DNA of 64,000 bases from an uncultured Holophagaceae bacterium (GCA_903937385.1 CAIZZF010000026.1:389078-453077), one strand, 5' to 3'. Counted from the stretch's first letter, positions 40,282-50,089 are shown. Program-made: numbers and translations. Notes: generated by a model from the sequence alone, not told the origin.

Positions 40282-41840
40282 GCCTGCGTTCCCTCGCCCT
40301 CCTGGCGCTGCTGGCCAGCGGGGCGCTGGCCCAGGGCACTGCGCCTGATGCCACTGCGGACTTCATCCGGGTCACCGGGACCGAGCCCCTGCCCGCGCCC
40401 CTGCCTGCCCTCGTGGACGGCCTGGAAGCCTCACGGCTCAGAGCGCACATCGCCTTCCTCAGCGACCCGAAGCGCGAGGGCCGGGGCCTGGGTAGCCGCG
40501 GACTCGAGGCCACGGTGCGCTACCTCCAAGAGCAGGTGAAAGCCGCGGGCCTGCCGCCCCTGGGACCAGGCTATTTCCAGACCGTGCCGCTGCGAGAGGT
40601 GCGGCCCGGCCAGGGCACCGTCCGGCTAACGCTTGGATCTGCCAGCCTCACCTTCCGCGCGGGCCGGGACGCCGTCCTCCCCACGGTGGCCCCGAGCAGA
40701 CTCGAAGGTCCCTGCGTGTTCGTCGGATTCGGCATCCAGGAGCCCGGCCTGGGCCACGATGACTTCCGGGGCCTGGACGTCCGCGGCAAGGTGGTGATCT
40801 TCCGCGATGGCATCCCCTCCGGCGCCGCCTGGCAGAAGCCCGAGCTGCTCGAAAAATACCTCTCCAGCCGCCCCGCAGATCGCTACGATGCCCGCCTGGC
40901 CCTGCTCGAAAAGCTCGGCGCCCGGGCGGCCATCGCCCTGGAAGAGGGCCTGGACCAGCGCATCAGGGTGGGCAAGGAACCGGCCCTGCCCTACTTTCTG
41001 GCAGCACCCGGCGTACCCAGCTCTGGCGAGCCGCCGCTGGCGCGGCTGGCACTCACGCCGGGGCTGCGCACCCTGCTGCAAGGGCCCCGGGAAGGCACGG
41101 CCAACCTCGTCATCCGAGGCCGGGTGCGGGCGCTCCAGGGCCAGAACCTGCTCGCCCGCCTGGAAGGCTCGGATCCTGCCCTGCGCCGGGAGGCCATCCT
41201 GCTCGGCGCCCACATGGACCACCTCGGCATGCCCGCGGGTGTCCTGCATCCCGGCGCCGATGACAACGCCTCGGGCGTGGCGGCGCTGCTGGAGATCCTG
41301 CGATCCCTGGCCGCCAGTCCCATCCATCCCCGCCGCACGGTGCTCTTCGCCTTCTGGACCGGCGAGGAAGAGGGCAAGTTCGGTTCCGGCCACTACACCC
41401 GCCAGCCCCGCTGGCCCCTGGCCACCACGAGTGCCTACCTGAACCTCGACATGATCGGCCATCCCTGGCCCCAAGAGGCACTCCGGACCCTGGTGGCGGA
41501 AGCGGGCCTGAAGCAGCCGGAGGCCTTCCTCGACGGACTTGCGCCCGCCCACTTCGCGGAGCCGGGCCTCAGCACCAGTCACCGCGAGCTCGGCCCCGTC
41601 CTCGCGCTGGCCGGTCGTGGCACCGGCATGTCCCTGCACCTGGACTGGACCGACGGCAAGAACGGCGGCAGCGACTACCGGGACTTCGCCCGGCGCGAGG
41701 TGCCCTTCGTGCGCTTCTTTGGCGACTACTTCCCGGGCTACCACAAGCCCGGGGACACCCTCGACCAGCTGGACCCCGAACAGGTGCGCCGCATGGCCCG
41801 CCTCGCCCTCGCCACCGCCTGGCTGCTGGCCGATCGGTAA
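40278..41840 (+). CDS. Secreted M28 family metallopeptidase
   Basis: Signal peptide SLRSLALLALLASGALAQG; LGAHMDHLG, GADDNASGVAALLE, FWTGEEEGKFGSGHY; GTG at 40278. Confidence 0.88.
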   Translation: MSLRSLALLALLASGALAQGTAPDATADFIRVTGTEPLPAPLPALVDGLEASRLRAHIAFLSDPKREGRGLGSRGLEATVRYLQEQVKAAGLPPLGPGYFQTVPLREVRPGQGTVRLTLGSASLTFRAGRDAVLPTVAPSRLEGPCVFVGFGIQEPGLGHDDFRGLDVRGKVVIFRDGIPSGAAWQKPELLEKYLSSRPADRYDARLALLEKLGARAAIALEEGLDQRIRVGKEPALPYFLAAPGVPSSGEPPLARLALTPGLRTLLQGPREGTANLVIRGRVRALQGQNLLARLEGSDPALRREAILLGAHMDHLGMPAGVLHPGADDNASGVAALLEILRSLAASPIHPRRTVLFAFWTGEEEGKFGSGHYTRQPRWPLATTSAYLNLDMIGHPWPQEALRTLVAEAGLKQPEAFLDGLAPAHFAEPGLSTSHRELGPVLALAGRGTGMSLHLDWTDGKNGGSDYRDFARREVPFVRFFGDYFPGYHKPGDTLDQLDPEQVRRMARLALATAWLLADR

Positions 41841-41877
41841 GCCCGGATCTGCAGGATGAGCCCAGCCCCAGAAACGG

Positions 41878-42690
41878 TCAGCGTCCCAGGCCTGCCTCGA
41901 AGGTCCGCAGGGCCTTGAGGAGCGCGGCTGGTGCATCCCACATCACCCAGTGCCGGGTGCCGGGGACGTGGATGACCTGGAACTTGGACAGGTCCTTGAA
42001 CCCGTGCTGGGCCAGGAAGGCGGCCTTCTGGGCCGGATCGGGGTCCTCAGGCGCCGAGGACAGGTCCAGCACCGGCAGCCGCAGCTGGGCGTGGCGACCA
42101 CCCAGGGGATCCAGACACAGGCCCCGCAGGTAGGCCTGCAGCGCCTTCGGCGGCACCCGCAGGGCCTCGGCCACCACCCGCTTGGTCTGCTCCTGGGAGC
42201 TGGTCATCAGGCCCAGGAAGATCCCCAGGGCCATGCCTGGATCCTGGCCCATGCTCACGGCGGTGGGCTCCATGTAGGCCGTCGGCAGGGCACTCAGGAA
42301 GCTGTCCACCAGGAGCAGCCCCCGAAAGGCCGTGGGATCTTCCAGGATGGCCCTGGCGCCGAGGGGGCCACCCATGGAGTGGCCGACCACCAGGCAGGGA
42401 GCCAGCCCTTCCTGGCGCACCAACCCGGCGAGGCCCTTGGCCACGGCGCCGAATTCCGCCCGCCCATCCACTTCAGCGGGCCCAGGGCTCCCGCCACTGC
42501 CGGGCAGGTCCACGCTCAGGACCATGTGGTCCCGCGCGAGTTCGGCAGCCACCTCAGCCCAGACCTCCTTGTTGCCACCGAACCCGTGGATCAGCAGGAT
42601 GCCAGGCCCCTTGCCAACCTTGGTGAAGGGCGGCGGGGTCGCCTGGAGGCACAGGGCCGCAAGGCAGATCATCAGGATGCGGCAGCCCAT
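41878..42690 (-). CDS. Secreted alpha/beta hydrolase
   Basis: GPGILLIHGFGGNKEVWAEVA; GHSMGG nucleophile elbow; signal peptide. Confidence 0.85.
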   Translation of the reverse strand: MGCRILMICLAALCLQATPPPFTKVGKGPGILLIHGFGGNKEVWAEVAAELARDHMVLSVDLPGSGGSPGPAEVDGRAEFGAVAKGLAGLVRQEGLAPCLVVGHSMGGPLGARAILEDPTAFRGLLLVDSFLSALPTAYMEPTAVSMGQDPGMALGIFLGLMTSSQEQTKRVVAEALRVPPKALQAYLRGLCLDPLGGRHAQLRLPVLDLSSAPEDPDPAQKAAFLAQHGFKDLSKFQVIHVPGTRHWVMWDAPAALLKALRTFEAGLGR

Positions 42691-42725
42691 GGGGACCTCG
42701 AGAAAGATCCTTCAGCATCGCAGGA

Positions 42726-44054
42726 TCAGGGAAGCTGGACCTCGCCGTACCAACCCTTGAGGCTGATCTTGGTGCCGTAGGGGGCGGACAGCCTCTGCAG
42801 GAGGGCGATGATCTCGCCGCCCCGCTTGGTGCTGGCCAGGCGGGGCACGCCGTAGAGGGGGCCTTCGTCGTCGATGGTCACAGGCAACAGCTGGATCCGC
42901 TTCAGCTTTCCCTGGTTCATCGTCATGCGGACCATCACGGTCTCCAGCACTTCGCGGGACTCGCGGCGGTCGAACACCGAGACGTTGGCGGGGCGGGGCA
43001 TCTCGATGTCGCGCTGGTGGATGACATCCGCGGGGATCCGCTCCGGGGTGCGGTACTGGTAGATGAAGTCGCCGAGGCTGTAGAAGATGGGCCGCCCCTG
43101 GTAGAGCTCGATGCCGCGCAGGACGTGGGGGCCGGTGCCGATCACCATGTCCGCCCCGGCCTCGATGGCCCGGCGGAACATGATCTGGTCGTTGGGCGGG
43201 GTGGTGTCCTGGATGCCGTACGCGCGGTGGTGGGTCACGTCGTGGTTGTGCAGGGTGACCAGCAGCAGGTCCGCATGGCGCCGAGCCAGGACGATGTCAT
43301 CCTCCATCGCCTTCACGTCGGACTCCAGGGGGCCTTCCACCTTCTCCACCTTGCCGTCCCGCACCGCGAGGATGACGGCGGGGTCGATGGTCGCCAGGGA
43401 CGGTGCGGAGGGGTCCTTGCTGCGGTACTTGGCGGTCCAGTAGCGCATGTAAGAGAGCAGGGAGACCCGGGTCTTGAAACCGGCCAGCTCCAGGGTGCCC
43501 GGGGCTCGCGCCTCGGCCAGGGTGGCGCCGGCGCCGGCATAGGTGATGTTCGAATGATCCAGGGCCTTCAGGCACTCCTTGAGCCCCTCGGGGCCGAAGT
43601 CCAGGGCATGGTTGTTGGCCAGGCTCACCAGGTTGATGCCCGTCCGCGCCAGCTCCCAGCGGAAGTCCCGGGGCGCCCGGAAGTTGTAGAAGGGCCGCTG
43701 GAGGTCCGGCCGGTCGTTCAGCGAGAACTCCATGTTGCCATAGGCGATGTCGGCCTCCTGCATGAGGCGCAACAGGCCCGCTCGCTCGGGGGCTTCCAGG
43801 TGGCTGATTTTCTCGTTGAAGATCATGTCGCCCACCGCCGTGATGACGAGGTCGCCCGACTCCTCCTTGAGCAGCTCGCCGAGGCGGCCCGCCCAGTCGA
43901 TGCGCTCGGGCTTCTCCGGGGGCTGGACAAGGTGCCGGTAGACCGAGCGGGGATCGTCCTTGGCGGACTCCGGCTTGGCCTGGGCGAGGGCGGGCAGTCC
44001 GCACAGCAGCGCTGCCATGGCCAGGACTCGATGGACTCGGGGCGTCCCGGGCAT
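42726..44054 (-). CDS. CapA family protein (PGA_cap metallophosphatase-like)
   Basis: DLVITAVGDMIFNEKI; LVSLANNHALDFGPEGLKE; LLVTLHNHDVTH; GADMVIGTGPHVLRGIELYQGRPIFYSLGDFIYQ; RBS AGGAGG before ATG 44054. Confidence 0.88.
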   Translation of the reverse strand: MPGTPRVHRVLAMAALLCGLPALAQAKPESAKDDPRSVYRHLVQPPEKPERIDWAGRLGELLKEESGDLVITAVGDMIFNEKISHLEAPERAGLLRLMQEADIAYGNMEFSLNDRPDLQRPFYNFRAPRDFRWELARTGINLVSLANNHALDFGPEGLKECLKALDHSNITYAGAGATLAEARAPGTLELAGFKTRVSLLSYMRYWTAKYRSKDPSAPSLATIDPAVILAVRDGKVEKVEGPLESDVKAMEDDIVLARRHADLLLVTLHNHDVTHHRAYGIQDTTPPNDQIMFRRAIEAGADMVIGTGPHVLRGIELYQGRPIFYSLGDFIYQYRTPERIPADVIHQRDIEMPRPANVSVFDRRESREVLETVMVRMTMNQGKLKRIQLLPVTIDDEGPLYGVPRLASTKRGGEIIALLQRLSAPYGTKISLKGWYGEVQLP

Positions 44055-44166
44055 GGTGACCTCCTGCAAGAAAGGTGGTGCTGCGCAATTTTGTTTCATC
44101 CAGCGCCATCCTGCAAAGTATTTCAATCAGCTCACCGGGGTGGCCCCGGGGCCTTATCCTGGAGCC

Positions 44167-44775
44167 ATGACCACCGATCCGGACTACTGGAACCGCATCT
44201 ACGAGGACGAGGCCCGACCCGTCTGGGACATGGCCCGGGCCACGCCGCTGGTGTCCGAGGTCCTGGAGCTGGCCCTGCCCCTGGGCCTCCGCCCGGGCTG
44301 CGAGTTGGTGGTGCCCGGCTGCGGGTACGGCCATGACGCCGTCGAGCTGGAGGCGCGGGGCTTCTCGGTCACGGGCCTGGACTTCGCCCCCCTCGCCATC
44401 CAGGGCGCCATGCACCGCTACGGGGACCGCGTCATCTGGTCCCAGGCGGACTGGTTCACCACCCACCTGGGGCCCTGGGACGGCATCTTCGACCACACCT
44501 GCTTCGTGGCCATGGACCCGGCCCTGCGCTCGGCCTACGTGGACGCCTGCGCGGAGCATCTCCGCCCCGGGGGGTTCTGGCTGGTGGCGGCGTTCCATGA
44601 TGTCCAGGGCCGCCCGGCGCCGCCCCACGAGATCCCCATGCTGGAGATGCGCCACCTGGCGGAGGCCCGGTTCGAGGTGCTGCACCTGGCCGAGGCCCAG
44701 CAGAGCCACCCCCGCCGCGCGGGCCGCGAGTACCTGCTGGTGGCCCGCCGCCGCGAAGGCTCTGTCCAGCCTTAA
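44167..44775 (+). CDS. SAM-dependent methyltransferase, thiopurine methyltransferase-like
   Basis: YWNRIYEDEARPVWDMA; ELVVPGCGYGHDAVELEARGFSVTGLDFAPLAI. Confidence 0.85.
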   Translation: MTTDPDYWNRIYEDEARPVWDMARATPLVSEVLELALPLGLRPGCELVVPGCGYGHDAVELEARGFSVTGLDFAPLAIQGAMHRYGDRVIWSQADWFTTHLGPWDGIFDHTCFVAMDPALRSAYVDACAEHLRPGGFWLVAAFHDVQGRPAPPHEIPMLEMRHLAEARFEVLHLAEAQQSHPRRAGREYLLVARRREGSVQP

Positions 44776-44901
44776 GGTTGTCTATGTTGTTTTTCAACGG
44801 ACCCTAGGCCGGATGCCGGAAGGAGGGCGGCACGCTTTCCGACCCCTCGGGCCGGGGCCGTGGCCTAGAATGGATGCAACCGTCCCCATCCTGGAGTCCC
44901 C

Positions 44902-45918
44902 ATGCGTCTGAAGGCCCTGCTCTCCGCGCTCCTGCTGACGTCCCTCAGCCTGTCGGCCCAGGACCTTGTCCGCCTGGGGAACCTGAAGTTCGCCCACTAC
45001 GGCGCCGTGTCCTACATGAAGGAGCTCGCCCCCAAGTACAAGCTCAAGATCGAAGAGCGGGTCTTCCCCAAGGGCATCGACATCAACCCGGCCATCGTGG
45101 CGGGCGAGATCGACGCCAGCGCCGCGGCCCTGGACGCCGCCATCGCGGGCCGGGCGGCGGGCGTGCCGATCTACGTGGTGGCAGGCTTCGCCAAGGGCGG
45201 CGCCCGGATCGTGGTGGGCGTGAACTCCGGCATCAAGTCCCTCAAGGACCTGAAGGGCAAGAAGGTGGGCGTGGCCCGGGGCGGCGCCCAGGAGCTGCTG
45301 CTGCTGGCCGAGCTGGGCAAGGCCGGCCTGACCTGGGGCGACAAGCCCGGCAAGGACGTGCTGGTGCTCTACCTCCCCTTCGCGGACCTCAACCAGACCC
45401 TGATGGCGAAGAACATCGACGCCATGTGCCAGAGCGAGCCCTACAGCTCCCAGGCCATCAACAAGAAGTTCGGCGTGGAGCTGATGAAGCCTTACGACAC
45501 ACCTCTGGGCGAGCCCATCCGGGCCCTGGTCATCACCGAGAAGCTGTACAAGGAGCGCCGTGATGTGGCCCAGCGCTTCCTGCTCTGCTTCGTGGAGGCC
45601 ACCAAGAAGTTCATCGACGACCCCAAGACCGCTGAGAAGTTCGTGCGGGAGTCCATGTTCAAGAACCAGATCAGCACCGAGGACTACCAGGACGCCATCG
45701 GCAACTCCCCCTTCTGCTACGACATCTCCCTGGACCACGTGCAGGTGACCACGGACCTCATGGTCCAGTACGGCGTGGGCAAGATGGCCAACCCGCCCAA
45801 GGCCGGTGACTGGGTCAGGCTGGACCTCCTGGCCGAGGCCAAGAAGCAGCTGAAGATCGAAGCCCCCAAGGCCGCTCCCGCCAAGCCGGCCAAGCCCGCG
45901 AAGGCGAAGAAGGGATGA
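44902..45918 (+). CDS. NitT/TauT-type ABC transporter substrate-binding protein
   Basis: Signal peptide, GEIDASAAALDAAIAGRAAGVPIYVVAG, followed by permease and ATPase genes; Lys/Ala/Pro-rich C-terminus. Confidence 0.85.
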   Translation: MRLKALLSALLLTSLSLSAQDLVRLGNLKFAHYGAVSYMKELAPKYKLKIEERVFPKGIDINPAIVAGEIDASAAALDAAIAGRAAGVPIYVVAGFAKGGARIVVGVNSGIKSLKDLKGKKVGVARGGAQELLLLAELGKAGLTWGDKPGKDVLVLYLPFADLNQTLMAKNIDAMCQSEPYSSQAINKKFGVELMKPYDTPLGEPIRALVITEKLYKERRDVAQRFLLCFVEATKKFIDDPKTAEKFVRESMFKNQISTEDYQDAIGNSPFCYDISLDHVQVTTDLMVQYGVGKMANPPKAGDWVRLDLLAEAKKQLKIEAPKAAPAKPAKPAKAKKG

Positions 45919-46733
45919 AGCGCTACCGCCACGCAGCTTCCGGCGTCCTCGTCCCCCTGGCGGCCATCGGCTTTTGGCAGCTGCTCTCCAGCATGGGCTG
46001 GGTGAACGCCACCATCCTGCCCTCGCCCCTGGCCGTGCTGGTGAAGTGGTGGGCCTACCTGCGGCCCCTGGAGGTCTTCGATCCGGCCCAGGGCTCCTAC
46101 CTCCAGTGGTGTTTCTCGGGCGAGCTCATCCATGACGCCATGGGGAGCCTCTACCGGGTGCTCCTCGGCTTCGCCATCGGCAGCGGCCTGGCCCTGCCCC
46201 TGGGGCTGATCATGGGCTACAGCAAGGTGGCCTACGCACTGTTCAATCCCCTGGTCCAGGTACTCCGCCCCATCCCGCCCATCGCCTACATTCCCCTGTC
46301 GATCCTCTGGTTCGGCCTGGGCAATCCGCCCGCCGTGTTCCTCATCAGCATCGGCGCCTTCTTCCCGATGCTCATGAACACCGTCACGGGTGTCCAGAAC
46401 GTGGACAGCATCTACCTCCGCGTGGGCCGCAACCTGGGCGCCAGCCGGCTCACCCAGTTCACCCGCATCATCCTGCCCGCCGCCACGCCCTACATCTTCA
46501 CCGGCGCGCGCATCGGCATGGGGACCGCCTTCATCGTGGTCATCGTGTCCGAGATGATCGCCGTGAACAACGGCCTGGGCTACCGCATCCTGGAGGCCCG
46601 CGAGTATCTCTGGTCGGACAAGATCATCGCCGGCATGTTCACCATTGGCCTGTTGGGCCTGGGCATCGACACCCTCATGAGCCGCCTCAGCTCGCACCTG
46701 CTGAAGTGGCACCGCGGCCTGGAGCAGGGATGA
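45915..46733 (+). CDS. ABC transporter permease (NitT/TauT type)
   Basis: PIPPIAYIPLSILWFGLGNPPAVFLISIGAFFPMLMNTVTGVQNVDSIYLRVGRNLGASRLTQFTRIILPAATPYIFTGARIGMGTAF. Confidence 0.92.
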   Translation: MKRYRHAASGVLVPLAAIGFWQLLSSMGWVNATILPSPLAVLVKWWAYLRPLEVFDPAQGSYLQWCFSGELIHDAMGSLYRVLLGFAIGSGLALPLGLIMGYSKVAYALFNPLVQVLRPIPPIAYIPLSILWFGLGNPPAVFLISIGAFFPMLMNTVTGVQNVDSIYLRVGRNLGASRLTQFTRIILPAATPYIFTGARIGMGTAFIVVIVSEMIAVNNGLGYRILEAREYLWSDKIIAGMFTIGLLGLGIDTLMSRLSSHLLKWHRGLEQG

Positions 46734-47530
46734 CCGAGACCTCCCACATCTCCGTCCAGGACGTCTCCAAGGTCTTCGAAAGCGGTGGCCAGGAAGTGCA
46801 CGCCCTGAAGGCCATCAACCTGGAGATCCCCCAGGGCCAGTTCGTCTGCCTGCTGGGCCCCTCGGGCTGTGGCAAGTCCACACTGCTGAACGCCGTGGCC
46901 GGCTTCAGCCTGCCCACCGCTGGCGTCATCACCGTCGAGGGTGCCGTCATCACCGAGCCCGGCCCCGACCGCGGCATGGTGTTCCAGGAGTACGCGCTGT
47001 TCCCCTGGATGACCGTGGAGCAGAACGTGGCCTTCGGACTGGAGATCAAGGGAGTGGACAAGGCCGCCATCGAGGCCAAGGTGGCCGAGCTGCTGGCCAT
47101 GCTCAACCTCACGGACTTCAGGAAGCGCTTCCCCAAGGACCTGAGCGGCGGCATGCGGCAGCGCGTGGCCATCGCCCGGGTGCTGGCCCTGGACTCGCCG
47201 ATCATGCTCATGGACGAGCCCTTCGGCGCCCTGGACGCCCTCACCCGCCGCAACCTGCAGGACGAGCTGCTGCGGATCTGGACTGAGCTGAAGAAGACCA
47301 TTCTCTTCGTCACCCACAGCATCGAGGAGGCCCTCTACCTGGCGGACCGCACCGTGGTGATGACCTACCGCCCGGGCACCGTCAAGTGCGACATCGCCGT
47401 GGACCTCCCCCGGCCCCGGGACGTGGCCAGCCCCGCCTTCAACACCCTGAAAAAGGACTTGAGCCAGCTGCTCATGGAAGAGCAGAGCCGGCACAACCAG
47501 GCCGAGTTCCGCGGTGCGGCGGTGGACTGA
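46730..47530 (+). CDS. ABC transporter ATP-binding protein (NitT/TauT type)
   Basis: LLGPSGCGKSTLL, FPKDLSGGMRQRVAIARVLAL, MLMDEPFGALDA. Confidence 0.94.
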   Translation: MTETSHISVQDVSKVFESGGQEVHALKAINLEIPQGQFVCLLGPSGCGKSTLLNAVAGFSLPTAGVITVEGAVITEPGPDRGMVFQEYALFPWMTVEQNVAFGLEIKGVDKAAIEAKVAELLAMLNLTDFRKRFPKDLSGGMRQRVAIARVLALDSPIMLMDEPFGALDALTRRNLQDELLRIWTELKKTILFVTHSIEEALYLADRTVVMTYRPGTVKCDIAVDLPRPRDVASPAFNTLKKDLSQLLMEEQSRHNQAEFRGAAVD

Positions 47531-47593
47531 GGCCGTCCGTCTCAGGCGTCTCTGGCTCCAGCCCCACGACCTTCAAAGCACCGGAAGAACCCC

Positions 47594-48079
47594 ATGCCTG
47601 GAAACCTCACCCTGAGTGCAGCCCTGCTGGTCGTCCTCATGGCCTGCACCCCCGCCCCTACCGTGCCCATCGCTTCGGTGGACTGCGGCCCCCAGCCCAG
47701 CCTCGAAGAGGCGAAACGCCGGGTGAGGGTGGTGGCTGAGAGGACCCTTTGGGGGCCCAACACCGAGATCAAGGACGTGACCGTCGGGGCCAAGACCCGC
47801 TGGTATCGCCACCTGACGGACCAGTGGCCGCGGTCCAGGCCTGCGGGCGCAACCCTGGAAGGGTGGCTGATCACCTTCCAGGCCAAGCCCACGAACACCC
47901 TGAATCCTTACCTACCCTTCCGAACCGTGGAAGCCCTGGTGGATAGGGACGGGGCTGTCCACTGGCGGACCGGGGAAGCGTGGGGTCGGCAGCAGGACAG
48001 ATGGCCCGGCCATCCCCCGTCGCAGCCCACGGCGCCACCCCCGCCCCCGGCACCGATGCCTCTGCCTTCGCGCATCTAG
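47594..48079 (+). CDS. Putative lipoprotein of unknown function
   Basis: Lipobox VLMAC; proline-rich C-terminus. Confidence 0.5.
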   Translation: MPGNLTLSAALLVVLMACTPAPTVPIASVDCGPQPSLEEAKRRVRVVAERTLWGPNTEIKDVTVGAKTRWYRHLTDQWPRSRPAGATLEGWLITFQAKPTNTLNPYLPFRTVEALVDRDGAVHWRTGEAWGRQQDRWPGHPPSQPTAPPPPPAPMPLPSRI

Positions 48080-48084
48080 CTGGC

Positions 48085-48399
48085 TCAGGCCACCGGCCCC
48101 GGCGGCAAGGCCGGGTCGGGCTCGCCGCGGCCCTTGGTGGCCAGAGCCACAGCCAGGGTCCAGAGGGGCGCCATGTTGAGGTAGGGAATCCACTCCGTCA
48201 GGAAGGAGGGCAGGAAGGCCCAGTGGAAGCCCACCAACGCCCAGAGCGCACCCATGGCGACGCAGTCCAGCCCGGCCCCCACGAACCATCCCACGGGACC
48301 CGCGGCCTCGGCGGGAATCTGGATGGCGTCGACACTGAGCGCGATGGCCCAGGCCAGGCGGATGCGGGCCCGGCTGAGGGGCGGCTTGGCGTTCGACAT
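48085..48399 (-). CDS. Small membrane protein of unknown function
   Basis: 104 aa, hydrophobic segments; TAGACT box 6 nt before ATG. Confidence 0.55.
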   Translation of the reverse strand: MSNAKPPLSRARIRLAWAIALSVDAIQIPAEAAGPVGWFVGAGLDCVAMGALWALVGFHWAFLPSFLTEWIPYLNMAPLWTLAVALATKGRGEPDPALPPGPVA

Positions 48400-48464
48400 G
48401 ACGGCAGTCTACAGGATTTACTCGCCAGTCCGGCTCCTCCGGTGGACACTCCATCCACGGGAAC

Positions 48465-49481
48465 GTGATGATCCAGATCAAATGGAAAGACCGCTACAAC
48501 ATCGGCTACGGCGAGATCGATGCTCAGCACCGGAGCCTGCTGGACCTGCTCAACGAACTGAGCGGCCTCATCGGCGAGCGCCAGGATCCAGCGGTGGTCG
48601 GAGCCGTCTTCAGCCGCCTCTGTGACTACGTCCGGCTCCACTTCAGCACCGAGGAGAGACTGCTCGAGGCCTGTGCCTATCCACGACTGGCGGACCACCG
48701 GGACCTGCATGCCCGGTTCGTGGACAAGCTGCTGGAGCTGAACCGCGGCTTCGACCCCACGGATCCCCGCCTGCTCACGGAGACCTCGGACTTCCTCAAG
48801 CACTGGTATCTGGAGCACATCACGAAGGCAGACCAGGACTATGCGCCCTTCCTGCAGCGTCACCCGCCCGAGAGCCCTCTCCAGGCCCTCATCTTCGACT
48901 TCGGCAACGTGCAGTACCGCTTTGACAACAGCCGCTTCCTGGCAGGCCTGTCCCGGCTCTGCGGCCGTTCCACCGAGGAGCTGAAGCGGGCGATCTACGA
49001 TGATTCTTCCCTGAGTCTGGACTACGAAGCCGGGCGCATCGACTCTCCGACTTTTCTCGCCGGCGTGTCCGCCCGGTGTGGCCGGGAGCTGACGGAGGCG
49101 GAGTTCCTCCCGGTCTTCACGGACATCTTTACGCCCATCAACAGCACCCTGGAGCTGATCCGGAAGCTGAAGCCCGCCTACCGCATCGGCCTGCTGTCGA
49201 ACACCAGCCCCTGGCACTTTGAGCATGCCATCCGGACCAGCCCGATCTTCCCTCTCTTTGATGCCGTCACCCTCTCCTACGAGGTGGGGGCCAGCAAGCC
49301 GGATCCCCGCATCTACCAGGACGCCCTGACCAAGCTGGCCCTGCCACCGGAGGCCTGCGTCTACATCGACGACCTGCCGCCCTTCGCCGAGGCGGCCACG
49401 AAGCTGGGGCTGACCGGCCTCACCTACACCACACCCGTGGCCCTCATGGCCCAGCTGCGCCAGCTGAAGGTGGCGTTCTGA
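48465..49481 (+). CDS. Bacteriohemerythrin domain fused to HAD-IA hydrolase domain
   Basis: Hemerythrin ligands IDAQH..RLHFSTEE..DHRDLH..LEHITKADQD; then LQALIFDFGNVQYRFD .. LLSNTSPWHFEH .. SKPDPRIYQDAL .. VYIDDLPPFAEAA. Confidence 0.88.
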   Translation: MMIQIKWKDRYNIGYGEIDAQHRSLLDLLNELSGLIGERQDPAVVGAVFSRLCDYVRLHFSTEERLLEACAYPRLADHRDLHARFVDKLLELNRGFDPTDPRLLTETSDFLKHWYLEHITKADQDYAPFLQRHPPESPLQALIFDFGNVQYRFDNSRFLAGLSRLCGRSTEELKRAIYDDSSLSLDYEAGRIDSPTFLAGVSARCGRELTEAEFLPVFTDIFTPINSTLELIRKLKPAYRIGLLSNTSPWHFEHAIRTSPIFPLFDAVTLSYEVGASKPDPRIYQDALTKLALPPEACVYIDDLPPFAEAATKLGLTGLTYTTPVALMAQLRQLKVAF

Positions 49482-49522
49482 TCCCGGCGCCCCCGCCCCC
49501 TTCGGATGGCCTGCAGGACGGG

Positions 49523-50089
49523 GTGCGGCCCACCCGGGCCGAGCTCTTCCTGGGCTTCTTCAAGATCGGCCTCTCGGGCTTTGGCGGTGTGCTGCCCCAC
49601 GCCCGGCGCCTGCTGGTGGATGACCGCCGCTGGCTCACGGACCGGCAGTTCACGGAGCTCCTGGGGCTCGGCCAGACCCTGCCCGGTCCCAACGTCCTCA
49701 ACATGGCCGTGGTCATCGGCGCCCGCTGCCATGGCTGGCAGGGTTCCGTGCTCGCGGGCCTCGGGCTCATGGCCGCACCCCTGGTCATCGTCCTGTCCCT
49801 GGCCAGCCTCTATGGCCATTTCGCCCACTCGGCCCGCCTCGCCCAGGTGCTGGCCGGGATCGCCGCAGCGGCGGCCGGGCTGGTCCTCGCCACGGGTGGC
49901 CGCCTGGCCACCAAGCTGGACCGCGATGCAGGTTCCCTCCTGATGGTCCTGGCCGCCTTCCTCGCGGTCTTCTGGCTGCGCCTGCCCCTCCTGGGCATGC
50001 TGGTGGTGCTGGCGCCCATCAGCATCGGCCTCGGCTGGCACAGCCTCCGGCGCGAAGGCCTGGCCGGGCAGAACGGAGGGCGCCCGTGA
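49523..50089 (+). CDS. Chromate transporter, short-chain (N-half type)
   Basis: ELFLGFFKIGLSGFGGVLPHARRLLVDDRRWLTDRQFTELLGLGQTLPGPNVLNMAVVIG. Confidence 0.88.
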   Translation: MRPTRAELFLGFFKIGLSGFGGVLPHARRLLVDDRRWLTDRQFTELLGLGQTLPGPNVLNMAVVIGARCHGWQGSVLAGLGLMAAPLVIVLSLASLYGHFAHSARLAQVLAGIAAAAAGLVLATGGRLATKLDRDAGSLLMVLAAFLAVFWLRLPLLGMLVVLAPISIGLGWHSLRREGLAGQNGGRP

